Part shown: positions 25,523 through 33,835 of the stretch, piece after piece
How the letters are laid out: each line of letters begins with the position of its first letter
How positions within the stretch are numbered: position 1 is the first letter of the stretch
Source: Lewinellaceae bacterium
Lineage (GTDB): Bacteria; Bacteroidota; Bacteroidia; Chitinophagales; Saprospiraceae
Reading direction: 5' to 3'
Length of the DNA stretch: 64,000 nt
Assembly (NCBI GenBank): GCA_020636215.1
Contig: JACJYG010000004.1
Span: 310,001-374,000 of the forward strand
Notes under the pieces: generated by a model
The model's database searches: none
Told to the model about the DNA's origin: nothing
The model's input: only the letters and a program-made list of their open reading frames with translations
Position numbers and translations under genes: made by a program

Positions 25523-26161
25523 ATGGAAAACCTTGATCCGAATTTAGTGGGCAGTACGCTCGAACAATATCCATTGACCACCCTGATGCGCAACCTGGCG
25601 CTAGGCGTTGCAGAAGCCCAGCAAGCGCTCGATGAGGCGTCGATACAAGCAACCGCCAAGCTGATCGAGACCACCCTGACCCTCGAAGGCGCCGATGGCA
25701 AGCCCATGACCAAGAGCTTGTTGGAACTGGGTTTTTTACCCACCTTTTACCATTTCTCGGAGGCTACGATAAAGGTTAGTGTGACCATCTCCATGAGGGT
25801 CGAAGAACAGAGCAGCGCCAGCCTCGAACTCACTGTTGGGGTTAAGCGTGACACGTCATCGCAAACGTATGATGAAAATGATGTGGGAGGCACGGGAGCA
25901 GGAGCAGGATCGGGAGCAGGATCGGGTACGGGTACGGGAGCAGGTACGGGAGCAGGTACGGGAGCAGGAACAGGAGCAGGAGCAGGAACAGGCACGGGTA
26001 CAGGTACAGGCAGAGGTACAGGTACAGGTACAGGCAGAGGTACAGGCACAGGTACAGGCAGAGGTACAGGCACAGGTAGGGGTACAGGTACAGGTAGGGG
26101 TACAGGTACAGGCAGAGGTACAGGCACAGGTAGGGGCACGGGTACAGGTACAGGTACATAA
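25523..26161 (+). CDS. Paralogue 1: N-terminal half of the family core plus Gly-Thr-rich tail
   Basis: This is one of nine related frames in the block. Residues 15-40 form the family's N-terminal helix (LMRNLALGVAEAQQALDEAS). Residues about 65-90 carry LLELGFLPTFYHFSE and a beta strand. The C-terminal half of the core is missing. Instead, residues about 122-212 are a Gly/Thr/Ala/Arg tract encoded by GGTACA/GGTACG hexamers. The missing half appears in the next gene, so the ancestral gene seems to be split by the repeat. The family is not one I recognise. No signal peptide or catalytic motif is present. The tract length may vary between strains. Confidence 0.75.
   Translation: MENLDPNLVGSTLEQYPLTTLMRNLALGVAEAQQALDEASIQATAKLIETTLTLEGADGKPMTKSLLELGFLPTFYHFSEATIKVSVTISMRVEEQSSASLELTVGVKRDTSSQTYDENDVGGTGAGAGSGAGSGTGTGAGTGAGTGAGTGAGAGTGTGTGTGRGTGTGTGRGTGTGTGRGTGTGRGTGTGRGTGTGRGTGTGRGTGTGTGT
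25885..26160 (+). repeat. GGTACA/GGTACG hexamer tract encoding (Gly-Thr)n
   Basis: About 275 bases of degenerate 6-bp units, including GGAGCA, GGTACG, GGTACA and GGCAGA, are in frame with paralogue 1. The tract is free of stops in several frames, which creates spurious peptides in the other frames and on the minus strand. Confidence 0.9.
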
Positions 26162-26208
26162 AATCCATAAACCTCAAATTAGTTCATTCATAATTAAAAC
26201 AAGCAATC

Positions 26209-26490
26209 ATGTCAGGTACACCTCCAGAACGTCCAATAGAAGATGTTAATGAAGGCCAACCCCAACCGCAAGAACAGCCGCCGCCTCCGCCACAGAAAGG
26301 CACCGTCCGAAATTCGGCCACCAGCGTAGCCATGTCCGCCACCATCAACCTTTCCGAAAGCCGGAAATACAACTTTGATGTAACGGGTGCGGCTAGTATA
26401 GAAGCCAAGCTGGTGAGTGTGCCGGCGCCAGAAGCATTCAAGGCCTTTATTCAAAGCAGCCTGGCTGCTTCTTCCAAGAAGTCGGAATAA
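26209..26490 (+). CDS. Paralogue 2: C-terminal half of the family core
   Basis: The 93 residues begin with a Pro/Gln-rich stretch (about 7-30). The C-terminal family block follows: SATINLSESRKYNFDVTGAA, then IEAKLVSVPAPEAFKAFIQSS. These match the second half of the complete paralogue at 26532, while the N-terminal helix and the LGF-PTFY segment are absent. With the preceding gene, which holds only the first half, it looks like a split family member whose products might associate. It lies 47 bases after paralogue 1. Confidence 0.7.
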   Translation: MSGTPPERPIEDVNEGQPQPQEQPPPPPQKGTVRNSATSVAMSATINLSESRKYNFDVTGAASIEAKLVSVPAPEAFKAFIQSSLAASSKKSE

Positions 26491-26531
26491 CAGGGTAGTA
26501 CATTTTAAATAACCTGTAATACGGAATAGGT

Positions 26532-27014
26532 ATGTCAGACAAAGCCGCCAAGGTATTCAAGATGATGGCCAATGCGCCGATCTGGGAGATGATGAACAGT
26601 CTCGGGCAGGGCATTGCCGATGCACAATATGCCATGGATGAATATGTCATCAAGGCCATACAGGCTATGTCGAAGGATGAAAATAAGATTGAACTGGGTG
26701 GCCAGACTAAGTCCTTACTGGAATTGGGGTTATTACCTTCTTTTTACCACTTCTCGGAAGTCAACCTCAATATGAAATTCTCGATCAGTTCGATGGAAGG
26801 GGCCGGCTTTACGGTAGGCGCTTCCGTGAATATTGGTCCACCTATAGGCATGTGGGGCGTCGGCTTATCGGCCAGCTATAGCAATAAGTATTCCTTTAGC
26901 GCCAATGCGGCCAGCGAGGTTAATGCGAAGATCGTGTCCATCCCGGCGCCTACCGAACTGAAACAATTGATTAGCAGCTCCATAGCGGAGAAAAGCAACA
27001 AGGATAAGAAATAA
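26532..27014 (+). CDS. Paralogue 3: compact complete family member
   Basis: The 160 residues contain both halves of the family core. There is an N-terminal helix (MMNSLGQGIADAQYAMDEYV), SLLELGLLPSFYHFSEVNLN with a following strand, a Gly-rich turn region, then ASYSNKYSFSANAASEVNAK and IVSIPAPTELKQLISSS. It belongs with paralogues 1 and 2 in a subgroup that has HFSE after the Tyr and VSIPAP near the end. It is the smallest complete member and the best guide to the minimal fold. It has no signal peptide and no known function. Confidence 0.75.
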   Translation: MSDKAAKVFKMMANAPIWEMMNSLGQGIADAQYAMDEYVIKAIQAMSKDENKIELGGQTKSLLELGLLPSFYHFSEVNLNMKFSISSMEGAGFTVGASVNIGPPIGMWGVGLSASYSNKYSFSANAASEVNAKIVSIPAPTELKQLISSSIAEKSNKDKK

Positions 27015-27056
27015 GTCAAAAATAAATATTCAAAACCTTACAAAACTAAACGTATC

Positions 27057-27998
27057 ATGGCAGATTATAACACAGGTGATGTCGGAAGAGAAATGGGGGC
27101 CGTACCATTCGGCTCTTTGATTTCGAGCATCGCCATTGGCATCGGACAGGGGCAATGGGAACTGGATAAGTCGAGCATTCGCGTGGCCGAGTTAATGAGT
27201 GGCAATTCGATCCTCCGGGACCTGGATACGGGAGAACCGCTCTACCGCACCGATGTAAACAACCAGAGAGAGGTACAGCGCGTAGACACGCGCGTCTATT
27301 TTGGGTATGACTACCAGCGGGTGGATGCTAAGGCAGGTGCTGTTGGTGTTAGTTCAGGAACGATCACTTCAATAAGTATGACGTCTGGAGAAGGTGTTAA
27401 CAAAGGTAGCCATTACGCTTTCCCTCCAGAAGTTCAAATTCTTGGTGTTGGAACAGGTGCAACAGCACAAGCCGTACTAGTAGATGGTGTGGTCGATAGC
27501 ATTACTGTTACTAATGGTGGATCTGGGTATACAGACGAAACGAGAGTATCTCTTATCGGCGGCGGCGGCACCAAGCGCGAACCCAAGCTGGCGAGCATGA
27601 TGGAGCTGGGTTTTACCCCCAACTTCTATCAGTTTGTCGATACCATTATCGAGATCAAGATCGTCGTGAAGATGACGCAATCGAACGATGAGACCAAACA
27701 GGAGCAGACGAGGACCGATGAAGCAACACAGAAAGATTATTCCTACCGGGGCAGCAGCGGATATTGGTGGTGGCGCCAGCCTTATTCGCAGTCGTATAAC
27801 TCTAAATCCCAAACGGCTAAAACCCAAACCGTAGACGCAAATTACACCAGTAAGTATAATTATTCAGTAGAAGGGTCGAGTATGGTTCGCACCAAAATCG
27901 TTCCGGTGCCTCCTCCCGGCTTATTGGAAGAGCGCATTCGTCAGATGATGGAAATGGAGAAAATGCTCGAAGAGCGGAGAATAGGGGCTAACTCATAA
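27057..27998 (+). CDS. Paralogue 4: family member with a phage-fibre-like insert
   Basis: The 313-residue product has the family N-terminal helix (LISSIAIGIGQGQWELDKSS), MMELGFTPNFYQFVDTIIEI, a Tyr/Trp/Ser-rich loop (YRGSSGYWWWRQPY), and YNYSVEGSSMVRTKIVPVPP. Residues about 93-168 are an insert with VDGVVDSITVTNGGSGYTDE and VSLIGGGG. This is a Gly-Ser-Gly-Tyr-Thr repeat of the kind common in phage tail-fibre and adhesin proteins. The insert's DNA is visibly more AT-rich than the flanks, suggesting separate origin. The member belongs to the QFVDT subgroup with paralogues 5, 8 and 9. Confidence 0.75.
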   Translation: MADYNTGDVGREMGAVPFGSLISSIAIGIGQGQWELDKSSIRVAELMSGNSILRDLDTGEPLYRTDVNNQREVQRVDTRVYFGYDYQRVDAKAGAVGVSSGTITSISMTSGEGVNKGSHYAFPPEVQILGVGTGATAQAVLVDGVVDSITVTNGGSGYTDETRVSLIGGGGTKREPKLASMMELGFTPNFYQFVDTIIEIKIVVKMTQSNDETKQEQTRTDEATQKDYSYRGSSGYWWWRQPYSQSYNSKSQTAKTQTVDANYTSKYNYSVEGSSMVRTKIVPVPPPGLLEERIRQMMEMEKMLEERRIGANS

Positions 27999-28087
27999 CA
28001 GCCAAATGGCTTTTTTAGTCAGGGGTTCAGCAATGTCTGGCAACCCCCTGGCTAATCATTTAAACACCCTTAAATCAAACAACCATC

Positions 28088-28681
28088 ATGCCAGAAAAAA
28101 AGGATGAAAGAACGATCGCTGAAAAAGGCAGGGACATCAATGTGGGAAAAGAATTAGCCGATGTCAAGCTTTCCTCTATTATCCGGGAGATGGGGCTTGG
28201 TATTTCTCAGGCGCAGTTCGAATTGGATAAGTCGAGCATGCGGGTAGCGCAGATGATGAGTGGGACCCCTATCAAAGACAAAGATGGTACTGTCCTTGAG
28301 GAAGGGGTTTTGGTCCAGTTCGGGGATAAAAAGTATTCCATGTTGGAGCTGGGATTTACGCCTACGTTTTACCAGTTTGTAGACACTATTCTGGAGGTGA
28401 AAATGTCGATCAGCATGACCCTTTCCGAATCGGATTCCAAAATGAATGTCGATGTTCAGGGGAAGGCTAGTTTGAACAGAGCGCCCTGGGATTTGGGGGC
28501 CTCGATGAGCGCCTCGACGGTGAGCGCCTCTTTTGCCTCCAAGTATCAGTACAGTGCAGAGGGCTCGAGCCTGATCCGTACCAAGCTGGTTCCGGTTCCG
28601 CCTCCGGCGATATTGGAGGAGCGGTTGCGGAAGATCATGGATGAAAATCCGATTCCAGATGATAAAAGGAAAGTGACATAA
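28088..28681 (+). CDS. Paralogue 5: complete family member
   Basis: The 197 residues show the family core in its clearest form. There is an N-terminal helix (IIREMGLGISQAQFELDKSS) followed by MRVAQMMSG, an acidic loop, then MLELGFTPTFYQFVDTILEV, a Ser-rich spacer, ASKYQYSAEGSSLIRTKLVP, and PPPAILEERLRKIMDE. The last segment is nearly shared with paralogue 8. It has no signal peptide, membrane span or catalytic motif. It is followed after 7 bases by the coiled-coil gene, so co-translation is likely. Confidence 0.75.
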   Translation: MPEKKDERTIAEKGRDINVGKELADVKLSSIIREMGLGISQAQFELDKSSMRVAQMMSGTPIKDKDGTVLEEGVLVQFGDKKYSMLELGFTPTFYQFVDTILEVKMSISMTLSESDSKMNVDVQGKASLNRAPWDLGASMSASTVSASFASKYQYSAEGSSLIRTKLVPVPPPAILEERLRKIMDENPIPDDKRKVT

Positions 28682-28688
28682 TCTTTAA

Positions 28689-30296
28689 ATGGAAGAAGAC
28701 TACAAGTCATGGGAAGATCTGCTGGATGATGAAGACGGGGCGGAACAACAATCCGGTTCCGAACCCGGCTTAACCTACCTCAAAAGCCAGGTAGAGCTGC
28801 CGGATTCGGTCAAGGCGCTGCTGCAAAAGCGGCAGAAAGCAGAAGACCGGCTCAAGCAGCTTACCGGCGAAGCGCCACCTGATCCGGAAGAGGAACGGCA
28901 GAAACTGATGTACCCCATCAAGGTACACACCAAGGAAACCCGCATCCAGGAACGGCAGGAGCGCAAAGAGCAGGAAAAGCAACACTTCCTGAAGCTCAAA
29001 ACGCTGGAAGAAAGGATTGCGAACCGAAAGGCGGAGGAACGGCGGCAGGCAGAACAACAGGAAGCGCTCGAAGCCCTCCGCCGACGGGAGCGCATACAGG
29101 CAGCGTGGGATGCCCGGCAGGCGGCCAACCGCATCAAACAACAGCAACTGGCCAGGGCAAAGGCCCGGCAGGAAGAAGAGGCCGCCGAAAAGCTGGCCGC
29201 CGCCGCCTTGCAAAAGCGGCTGCTGGAAAAGGAACAGGCGAAAGTGTACGAGCAACTGGATGCGAAGCTGGAACAGGCGCGGGCCAACCGTCAGGCGGAA
29301 CAGCAGCAAGCGCAAAAAGCCCCGACGAGCAGCCAGGAAAAGCAAAATGAGCAGCAAAGCCTGGACGTACAGAAAGGGCTCCATCCACCGGGCCAGCAAA
29401 AGAAGCGGGGTTCCAAACCCCAACCCGGGCACTTTGAAGTGGATGCCATGGGCAAGCCAAAGCCCAAGCTTCCTGCAAAAGTGAAGCGCCCCGCTCAAAA
29501 GCCGCCCCTGCGCAAGCCACAAAAGGCCGGCGGAATGGCGATCCAGCGGAAGCAGGAGCCAGCCGGCAAACCTTCTGCAGCCCGGGAAGAGCAGGCCCGG
29601 AAGCGGGCGGCCGAACAGCAGCTAAAGGAGCAGTTGAAAAAAGCCAACGAAGCCGAAAAAATAGCTATTCAGGCGGCTCAACGCCAACAGGAAGAACAAC
29701 GGCTCGCCGAGTTGGAAGCCCTGCGCCAGCAACGGCAGCAGGAAGAACGGCAAAAGGCAGAAGAAGCCCTGATAAAAGCACAGCAGCTTGCCCGGCAACG
29801 CGAAGAAGCCCAGCGGCTCGCCGAGTTGGAAGCCCTTCGCAAGCAACGGCAGCAGGAGGAATTGCAAAGGGCGAAAGATGCTAAGATAAAAGCGGCGCAA
29901 GCGGCCCAACGTCAGCAGGAAGCGCAACGGCTCGCCGAATTGGAAGCCCTGCGCAAGCAACGGAAAGCGGAGGAAGGGAGACAGGCAAAAGAAGCAAAAG
30001 CCAAGGCTTTACAAGCTGCTAAGAAGCGACAAGAGGAGGAGCAACGGCTCGCCGAATTGGAGGTGCGAAGAAAGCAACGGCAACAGGAGGCATTGCAAAA
30101 AGAAAAAGAGGCCCAAACCAGAACGGTGCAAGCTTTTCAGCGTAAGCGGGAAAGCCAGCGCCAAGCCGTACTGGACAAGCTGAAACAACTGAGAATAAGG
30201 GAAAAAGCGGAGGAGGAATCCTTTGAGCGCAGGCGGGAACGCCAACGACAGGCTGCCCTTGAGCGTAAACGGGAAAAGAATGACATGGCTATTTAG
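28689..30296 (+). CDS. Long charged coiled-coil protein
   Basis: The 535-residue product is dominated by Glu, Gln, Arg, Lys and Ala. It has two long helical stretches, about 75-225 and 290-530, separated by a Pro/Lys-rich hinge (PGQQKKRGSKPQPG onward). The second stretch contains at least four copies of a 33-37-residue repeat centred on RLAELEALRKQRQQEE. No signal peptide is seen. The pattern predicts a stiff rod, as in scaffold or tether proteins, and gives no enzymatic clue. Its position inside the paralogue block suggests a structural part of the same system. The N-terminal acidic segment (EEDYKSWEDLLDDEDG) could be a docking peptide. Confidence 0.75.
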   Translation: MEEDYKSWEDLLDDEDGAEQQSGSEPGLTYLKSQVELPDSVKALLQKRQKAEDRLKQLTGEAPPDPEEERQKLMYPIKVHTKETRIQERQERKEQEKQHFLKLKTLEERIANRKAEERRQAEQQEALEALRRRERIQAAWDARQAANRIKQQQLARAKARQEEEAAEKLAAAALQKRLLEKEQAKVYEQLDAKLEQARANRQAEQQQAQKAPTSSQEKQNEQQSLDVQKGLHPPGQQKKRGSKPQPGHFEVDAMGKPKPKLPAKVKRPAQKPPLRKPQKAGGMAIQRKQEPAGKPSAAREEQARKRAAEQQLKEQLKKANEAEKIAIQAAQRQQEEQRLAELEALRQQRQQEERQKAEEALIKAQQLARQREEAQRLAELEALRKQRQQEELQRAKDAKIKAAQAAQRQQEAQRLAELEALRKQRKAEEGRQAKEAKAKALQAAKKRQEEEQRLAELEVRRKQRQQEALQKEKEAQTRTVQAFQRKRESQRQAVLDKLKQLRIREKAEEESFERRRERQRQAALERKREKNDMAI

Positions 30297-30329
30297 TGAG
30301 TACTCGGACACAAATAATGAACCAATAAC

Positions 30330-30470
30330 GCCAGGTGTGTACGATGTACGGCCCCGGAATAGCTTGGGAGGTGTACACCTGCCTGCCAGGCCGCGGACTA
30401 GCGGGCAGGCAGGGTGTACGGGCCATCCCTGCATTTTCCTTTATCTAACACTATTTTTGTCCAAGTACTT
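30330..30470. repeat. Composite dispersed repeat interrupting the operon
   Basis: GTGTGTACGATGTACGG (30334-30350) is followed by a 12-bp-stem hairpin, CACCTGCCTGCC/GGCAGGCAGGGTG (30376-30418). A tail at 30424-30470 matches the minus strand of 21411-21456. This is the longest gap in the block (203 bases) and may carry a new promoter for the downstream half. It looks like the same non-coding element as at 21.4 kb, with only a short tandem part. Confidence 0.7.
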
Positions 30471-30499
30471 ACTTAAATAAGAAAATAGAATCACAGCGA

Positions 30500-31315
30500 A
30501 TGAGTGATGAATTAGCTCAGACAGAAAATAATGATAAACCGGAAATAGGGGAGATGACAGCCCCTATTGATGATTATTTGCTGGGTATCGCAGATAGCCT
30601 TCAACGGGTGCAACGGCAGTTGAACAATACCAAAGTCCTTTCGGTCGACGGGATGTCCTATACCACTTATCAATTGCCCAAACTGGAATTTGAGTTGAAG
30701 ATGTCGATCCAACTGTCTGCGAGTTCGGAGGACAGTGATAAAAAGGTATTTCGGGCCAAACCGGTAGGCGGGCAATCCTCGGGGAGCCGGTCCAGCGAGG
30801 TGGAACAAGCCAGTGTCATCAAAGGCGCCTTCGTTGCCGTGCCGAGTGACCTGGGTAAGCCGCCGCCCATTCCCCGGACCCTGGTGCAGGAACTGGAGTC
30901 TGGCGATTTCAACGTCATCATTAATGTACAGTCGGTTATTGGAGAACCTCAGGCAGGTATTGCTGTCCATTACAATATTGATCGTCCGTTGAGCGAAAAG
31001 CTGACCAACGGCCTGGATGGGAATAAGGGAAAGGGCGTGAAAGTAGAATGGGATAAGATCTATTTTGACCATGCCCTCGTAAACACCGATAAAGAGGGCA
31101 ATGCCTTTTCCAAACTCACCGTCGATTCTTCCATCAAGACACGGGTGGCAGTCATTATTGATGTATTGGGAAAGACGGAAACGCTTGTCATTGATGGGAC
31201 AACCAAAAAGACAAAGGTTTCAAATGAAGAAGCCGCTAAAAAAGCTTTGGATCTGATCGATCATATTAAATCTGGAGGCTCCATTTTTGGGTTGGGAGGA
31301 TTATTTGGCAGATAA
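30500..31315 (+). CDS. Paralogue 6: divergent family member with Ig-like extension
   Basis: The 271 residues begin with a shortened version of the family core: helix IDDYLLGIADSLQRVQRQLN, then YTTYQLPKLEFELKMSIQLS in the place of the LGF-PTFY and strand region, and VIKGAFVAVPSDLGKPPPIP in the place of the closing segment. From about residue 125 a separate beta-rich domain follows (FNVIINVQSVIGEPQAGIAV ... VKVEWDKIYFDHALVNTD), which resembles an Ig-like fold of the big-domain or carboxypeptidase-regulatory kind. A Gly-rich GGSIFGLGGLFGR tail ends it. It has no signal peptide. The assignment to the family is weaker than for the others. Confidence 0.6.
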   Translation: MSDELAQTENNDKPEIGEMTAPIDDYLLGIADSLQRVQRQLNNTKVLSVDGMSYTTYQLPKLEFELKMSIQLSASSEDSDKKVFRAKPVGGQSSGSRSSEVEQASVIKGAFVAVPSDLGKPPPIPRTLVQELESGDFNVIINVQSVIGEPQAGIAVHYNIDRPLSEKLTNGLDGNKGKGVKVEWDKIYFDHALVNTDKEGNAFSKLTVDSSIKTRVAVIIDVLGKTETLVIDGTTKKTKVSNEEAAKKALDLIDHIKSGGSIFGLGGLFGR

Positions 31316-31351
31316 CAACAAATTGTGGAGGAACGGAAATAAAAAATTGAT

Positions 31352-33208
31352 ATGCAGCCATTTCATTATATAGCATTGGGCGGAGACGATGACCCTTTCA
31401 TTGAACTAGGGCCTGCCGCAGACTTTGGTGTGGATAAGGCCGATTTCACGATTGACTTTTGGGTGTATATGAACGGGATGGATACTTCCCTGAAATATCC
31501 ATTGATCTGTGAGGATTCTGCCGACCGGGATGCCCGCTATACCAACCTGAATTTGCAGGTTGAGGGCAACAAACAAAAAGGGATAAGGCCGATGTTCGGG
31601 GTCATTATGAATGATACCTACGGCCAGCATCCTCTTAAACTGGGGGAATGGAATCACCTGGTTTTTTCTCAAAAAGTCATCGGCAACGGCCGTGCGCATC
31701 AGTATATCTACGTCAATGGGGAGCATCAAACCATAGGCAAAAATAAGTACATCTATTCGGCGAGTGGCACTTTATTGCTGGGGCACTGGCCAAGGGAAAA
31801 CTCCCGGTTGATAGGTAATATCGGGCCTATACGCATCTGGAAACAGGCCGTAGAAAGCACAGATGATGCTATCCGTTTAATGAAGGCCAGTGTGGAGGAA
31901 ACGGCCGGCCAGGAATCGCTCACGGCATTCTGGGTGTTTGATAAAAATGGGCAGATTTACTTCAATGGCTTTCCACCTGAAACGGAAGCTGCCTTACGTT
32001 TAGAGCGTGATCCTTCGAATTACATTGAATTTGACGGGAGCAACAAGGATGGCATAGTATTGGGAACGGCCCGTGAATTGGGGCTCCTGGATTCCAGCTT
32101 TACCGTAGAGGCTTGGATTAAACCCTACGATGTGTCTCAGCAATATGCCATTTTAGCCTCAGCAGATGATACGCATGAGGAACGTACCAATCTTCACTTT
32201 CTGATTCGCAATAGCAAGCCTTATATGGGGTTCTATGACCAGGATACGGTTGGCGAGTTTGTTTTGGAACCCAATCAATGGTATCATTTGGCATTTGTCT
32301 ATGATGTGGACTGGGAAGTGCAACGGGTATTTGTCAACGGAGAGCAGGTTGGTGAAGAGTCAAACAGGCCTTCTTTCCATGCCGATGATGTGATCTTATT
32401 AGGCGCCTGGCCAGACCAAAATTCCGTGTTTAAAGGAAAAATCGGCCGGGTGCGCTTTTGGAATAAACCCTTATCCGATTCGGAGCTTCAGCTATTCAAG
32501 GATATCGATGTTTATCAGGCGCCAGGGCTTCAATATTTCCTGAAATTTGACCAGGCGCAAAACCCTAATCGGGTAGCTGGGGATGGGTCATTTGCCGGGG
32601 TGCAAAGTGGTGGGGCTACTGAAAAGCAGCGGGCTGAACCGGCAGAAGAGGTGAAAACAGCATCAGCGGTAGAAACAACGCCTTCAAAATCTGTGGAAGA
32701 GCAAGGTGTCGAGATTTCGACCTTTATCGAAAATGCAAGGCAGTCTATTGAGGAAGTTCGAAATAAAACAAAGGGGACTGGTTATAACCTGGGAGCGGTT
32801 CACCTGGACTTTAAGGTGATCCCCAAAGAAGATGGAAAATCTTTTATATTCCCAACCATTGAGCAGATGCATAAGACCGGTTCGAATCTGAGTACTTTTC
32901 GCATTGATTTTGAACCACCTAAATCCGTAGAAAAACCGAAGAAAAGGCTGACCAACGTACCTGACGTAAGAGATATGACGGAGATTATGGCCCGGCGTCA
33001 ATTGACGAATGCCGGTTTGCATACAGATATCAAATACCTGGTAACGGACGATGATATGAAAGTAGACCGGATAATGCTTCAGGATCCGGAACCGTCGGTA
33101 GTCGAAGCTGAAAATGACGAGGGTTTGGTAGAGGTAGGCACGACCGTGATTATTTTCATTGGGAAGAGAATTATTGGATTAGATCAAACCAAGAAAACAA
33201 AAGCATAA
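31352..33208 (+). CDS. Double LamG-like protein with C-terminal PASTA-like domain, no signal peptide
   Basis: The 618 residues hold two concanavalin/LamG-like jelly-roll domains, about 5-215 and 228-405. Each shows the pattern FTIDFWVYMN or FTVEAWIKPY, then W-(N/Y)-H-L(V/A)F, V-(Y/F)-VNGE, and IGPIRIWK or IGRVRFWNKPLSD. An acidic, low-complexity linker follows (about 415-530). A PASTA-like domain then runs from residue 536 (VPDVRDMTEIMARRQLTNAG ... DPEPSVVEAENDEG). LamG domains normally bind sugars or proteins outside the cell, but there is no Sec signal. It must act inside or leave by another route. The stop overlaps the next gene's ATG by one base. Confidence 0.8.
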   Translation: MQPFHYIALGGDDDPFIELGPAADFGVDKADFTIDFWVYMNGMDTSLKYPLICEDSADRDARYTNLNLQVEGNKQKGIRPMFGVIMNDTYGQHPLKLGEWNHLVFSQKVIGNGRAHQYIYVNGEHQTIGKNKYIYSASGTLLLGHWPRENSRLIGNIGPIRIWKQAVESTDDAIRLMKASVEETAGQESLTAFWVFDKNGQIYFNGFPPETEAALRLERDPSNYIEFDGSNKDGIVLGTARELGLLDSSFTVEAWIKPYDVSQQYAILASADDTHEERTNLHFLIRNSKPYMGFYDQDTVGEFVLEPNQWYHLAFVYDVDWEVQRVFVNGEQVGEESNRPSFHADDVILLGAWPDQNSVFKGKIGRVRFWNKPLSDSELQLFKDIDVYQAPGLQYFLKFDQAQNPNRVAGDGSFAGVQSGGATEKQRAEPAEEVKTASAVETTPSKSVEEQGVEISTFIENARQSIEEVRNKTKGTGYNLGAVHLDFKVIPKEDGKSFIFPTIEQMHKTGSNLSTFRIDFEPPKSVEKPKKRLTNVPDVRDMTEIMARRQLTNAGLHTDIKYLVTDDDMKVDRIMLQDPEPSVVEAENDEGLVEVGTTVIIFIGKRIIGLDQTKKTKA

Positions 33209-33810
33209 TGGCAAGACGAGAAGACGATGAACTGTTTGATTCGCTATCGGCGCCGCTACACGAGATGATCCTGTCAGTTGCCAGAGGGGTGGCCGATGCC
33301 CAGCAGGCTATGGATATGCGGACTATTGAAGCCTACAAAGACCTCTATGGAGGCGATGACGGGTTGAGAAGACAGTTACAAGCCCTTGGCTACCAGCCGA
33401 CCTGGTATCGCATACCGGAATTAAATGCCGAAATGACGATTTCCCTGTCTATTAGTGAGCACTCTGATATTCATGGCAATGCCGAAATTGGGTCTCCTGA
33501 AGGTATTCGCCCTCTGAAGATGTATGCCGCACCCATTGATGCGAATTATTCGAATCGGTATAACTACGATATTAAGGCTGCCAGTAAGATATCTTTCAAG
33601 ATTGTGCCGGTACCGCCTTCTGCCCAGGCAGAGCAAATCAGGGTAGTGCCCCAATTAAAGGGAAAAAACTTGGCAGAGGTTAAAAATCTACTTGGAGTGC
33701 TAAACATTCAATTTAGTTCCGAAGGCGAAGGAACAGTGAGTGAGGTACAACCAGCGTCCGGCACGATATTAAGAGCTGGCGAAAAGGTGATCATTAAGTT
33801 TTCTGCATAG
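33208..33810 (+). CDS. Paralogue 7: family member with PASTA-like domain
   Basis: The 200 residues have the family core in a third variant. There is a helix (MILSVARGVADAQQAMDMRT), then LQALGYQPTWYRIPELNAEM and a strand, ANYSNRYNYDIKAASKISFK and IVPVPPSAQ. From residue 147 a PASTA-like domain follows (VPQLKGKNLAEVKNLLGVLN ... VQPASGTILRAGEKVIIKFS). PASTA domains bind muropeptides or mediate assembly in surface kinases and penicillin-binding proteins; here no membrane anchor exists. The ATG overlaps the stop of the LamG gene, indicating coupled translation of two PASTA-bearing products. Confidence 0.78.
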   Translation: MARREDDELFDSLSAPLHEMILSVARGVADAQQAMDMRTIEAYKDLYGGDDGLRRQLQALGYQPTWYRIPELNAEMTISLSISEHSDIHGNAEIGSPEGIRPLKMYAAPIDANYSNRYNYDIKAASKISFKIVPVPPSAQAEQIRVVPQLKGKNLAEVKNLLGVLNIQFSSEGEGTVSEVQPASGTILRAGEKVIIKFSA

Positions 33811-33835
33811 AAATAACTACAGAAAATAGAATATT

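Noticed and set aside
25747..26249. Frames with PVPVPLP, CLYLYL or QVQVQAE repeats over the Gly-Thr tract
   Set aside because: Shadows of the hexamer repeat in other frames; only the frame continuous with the paralogue core is supported.
28770..29522. 250-codon minus-strand frame opposite the coiled-coil gene
   Set aside because: Low-complexity Leu/Phe-rich antisense of a GC-rich Glu/Gln/Arg coding sequence; no homologous features.
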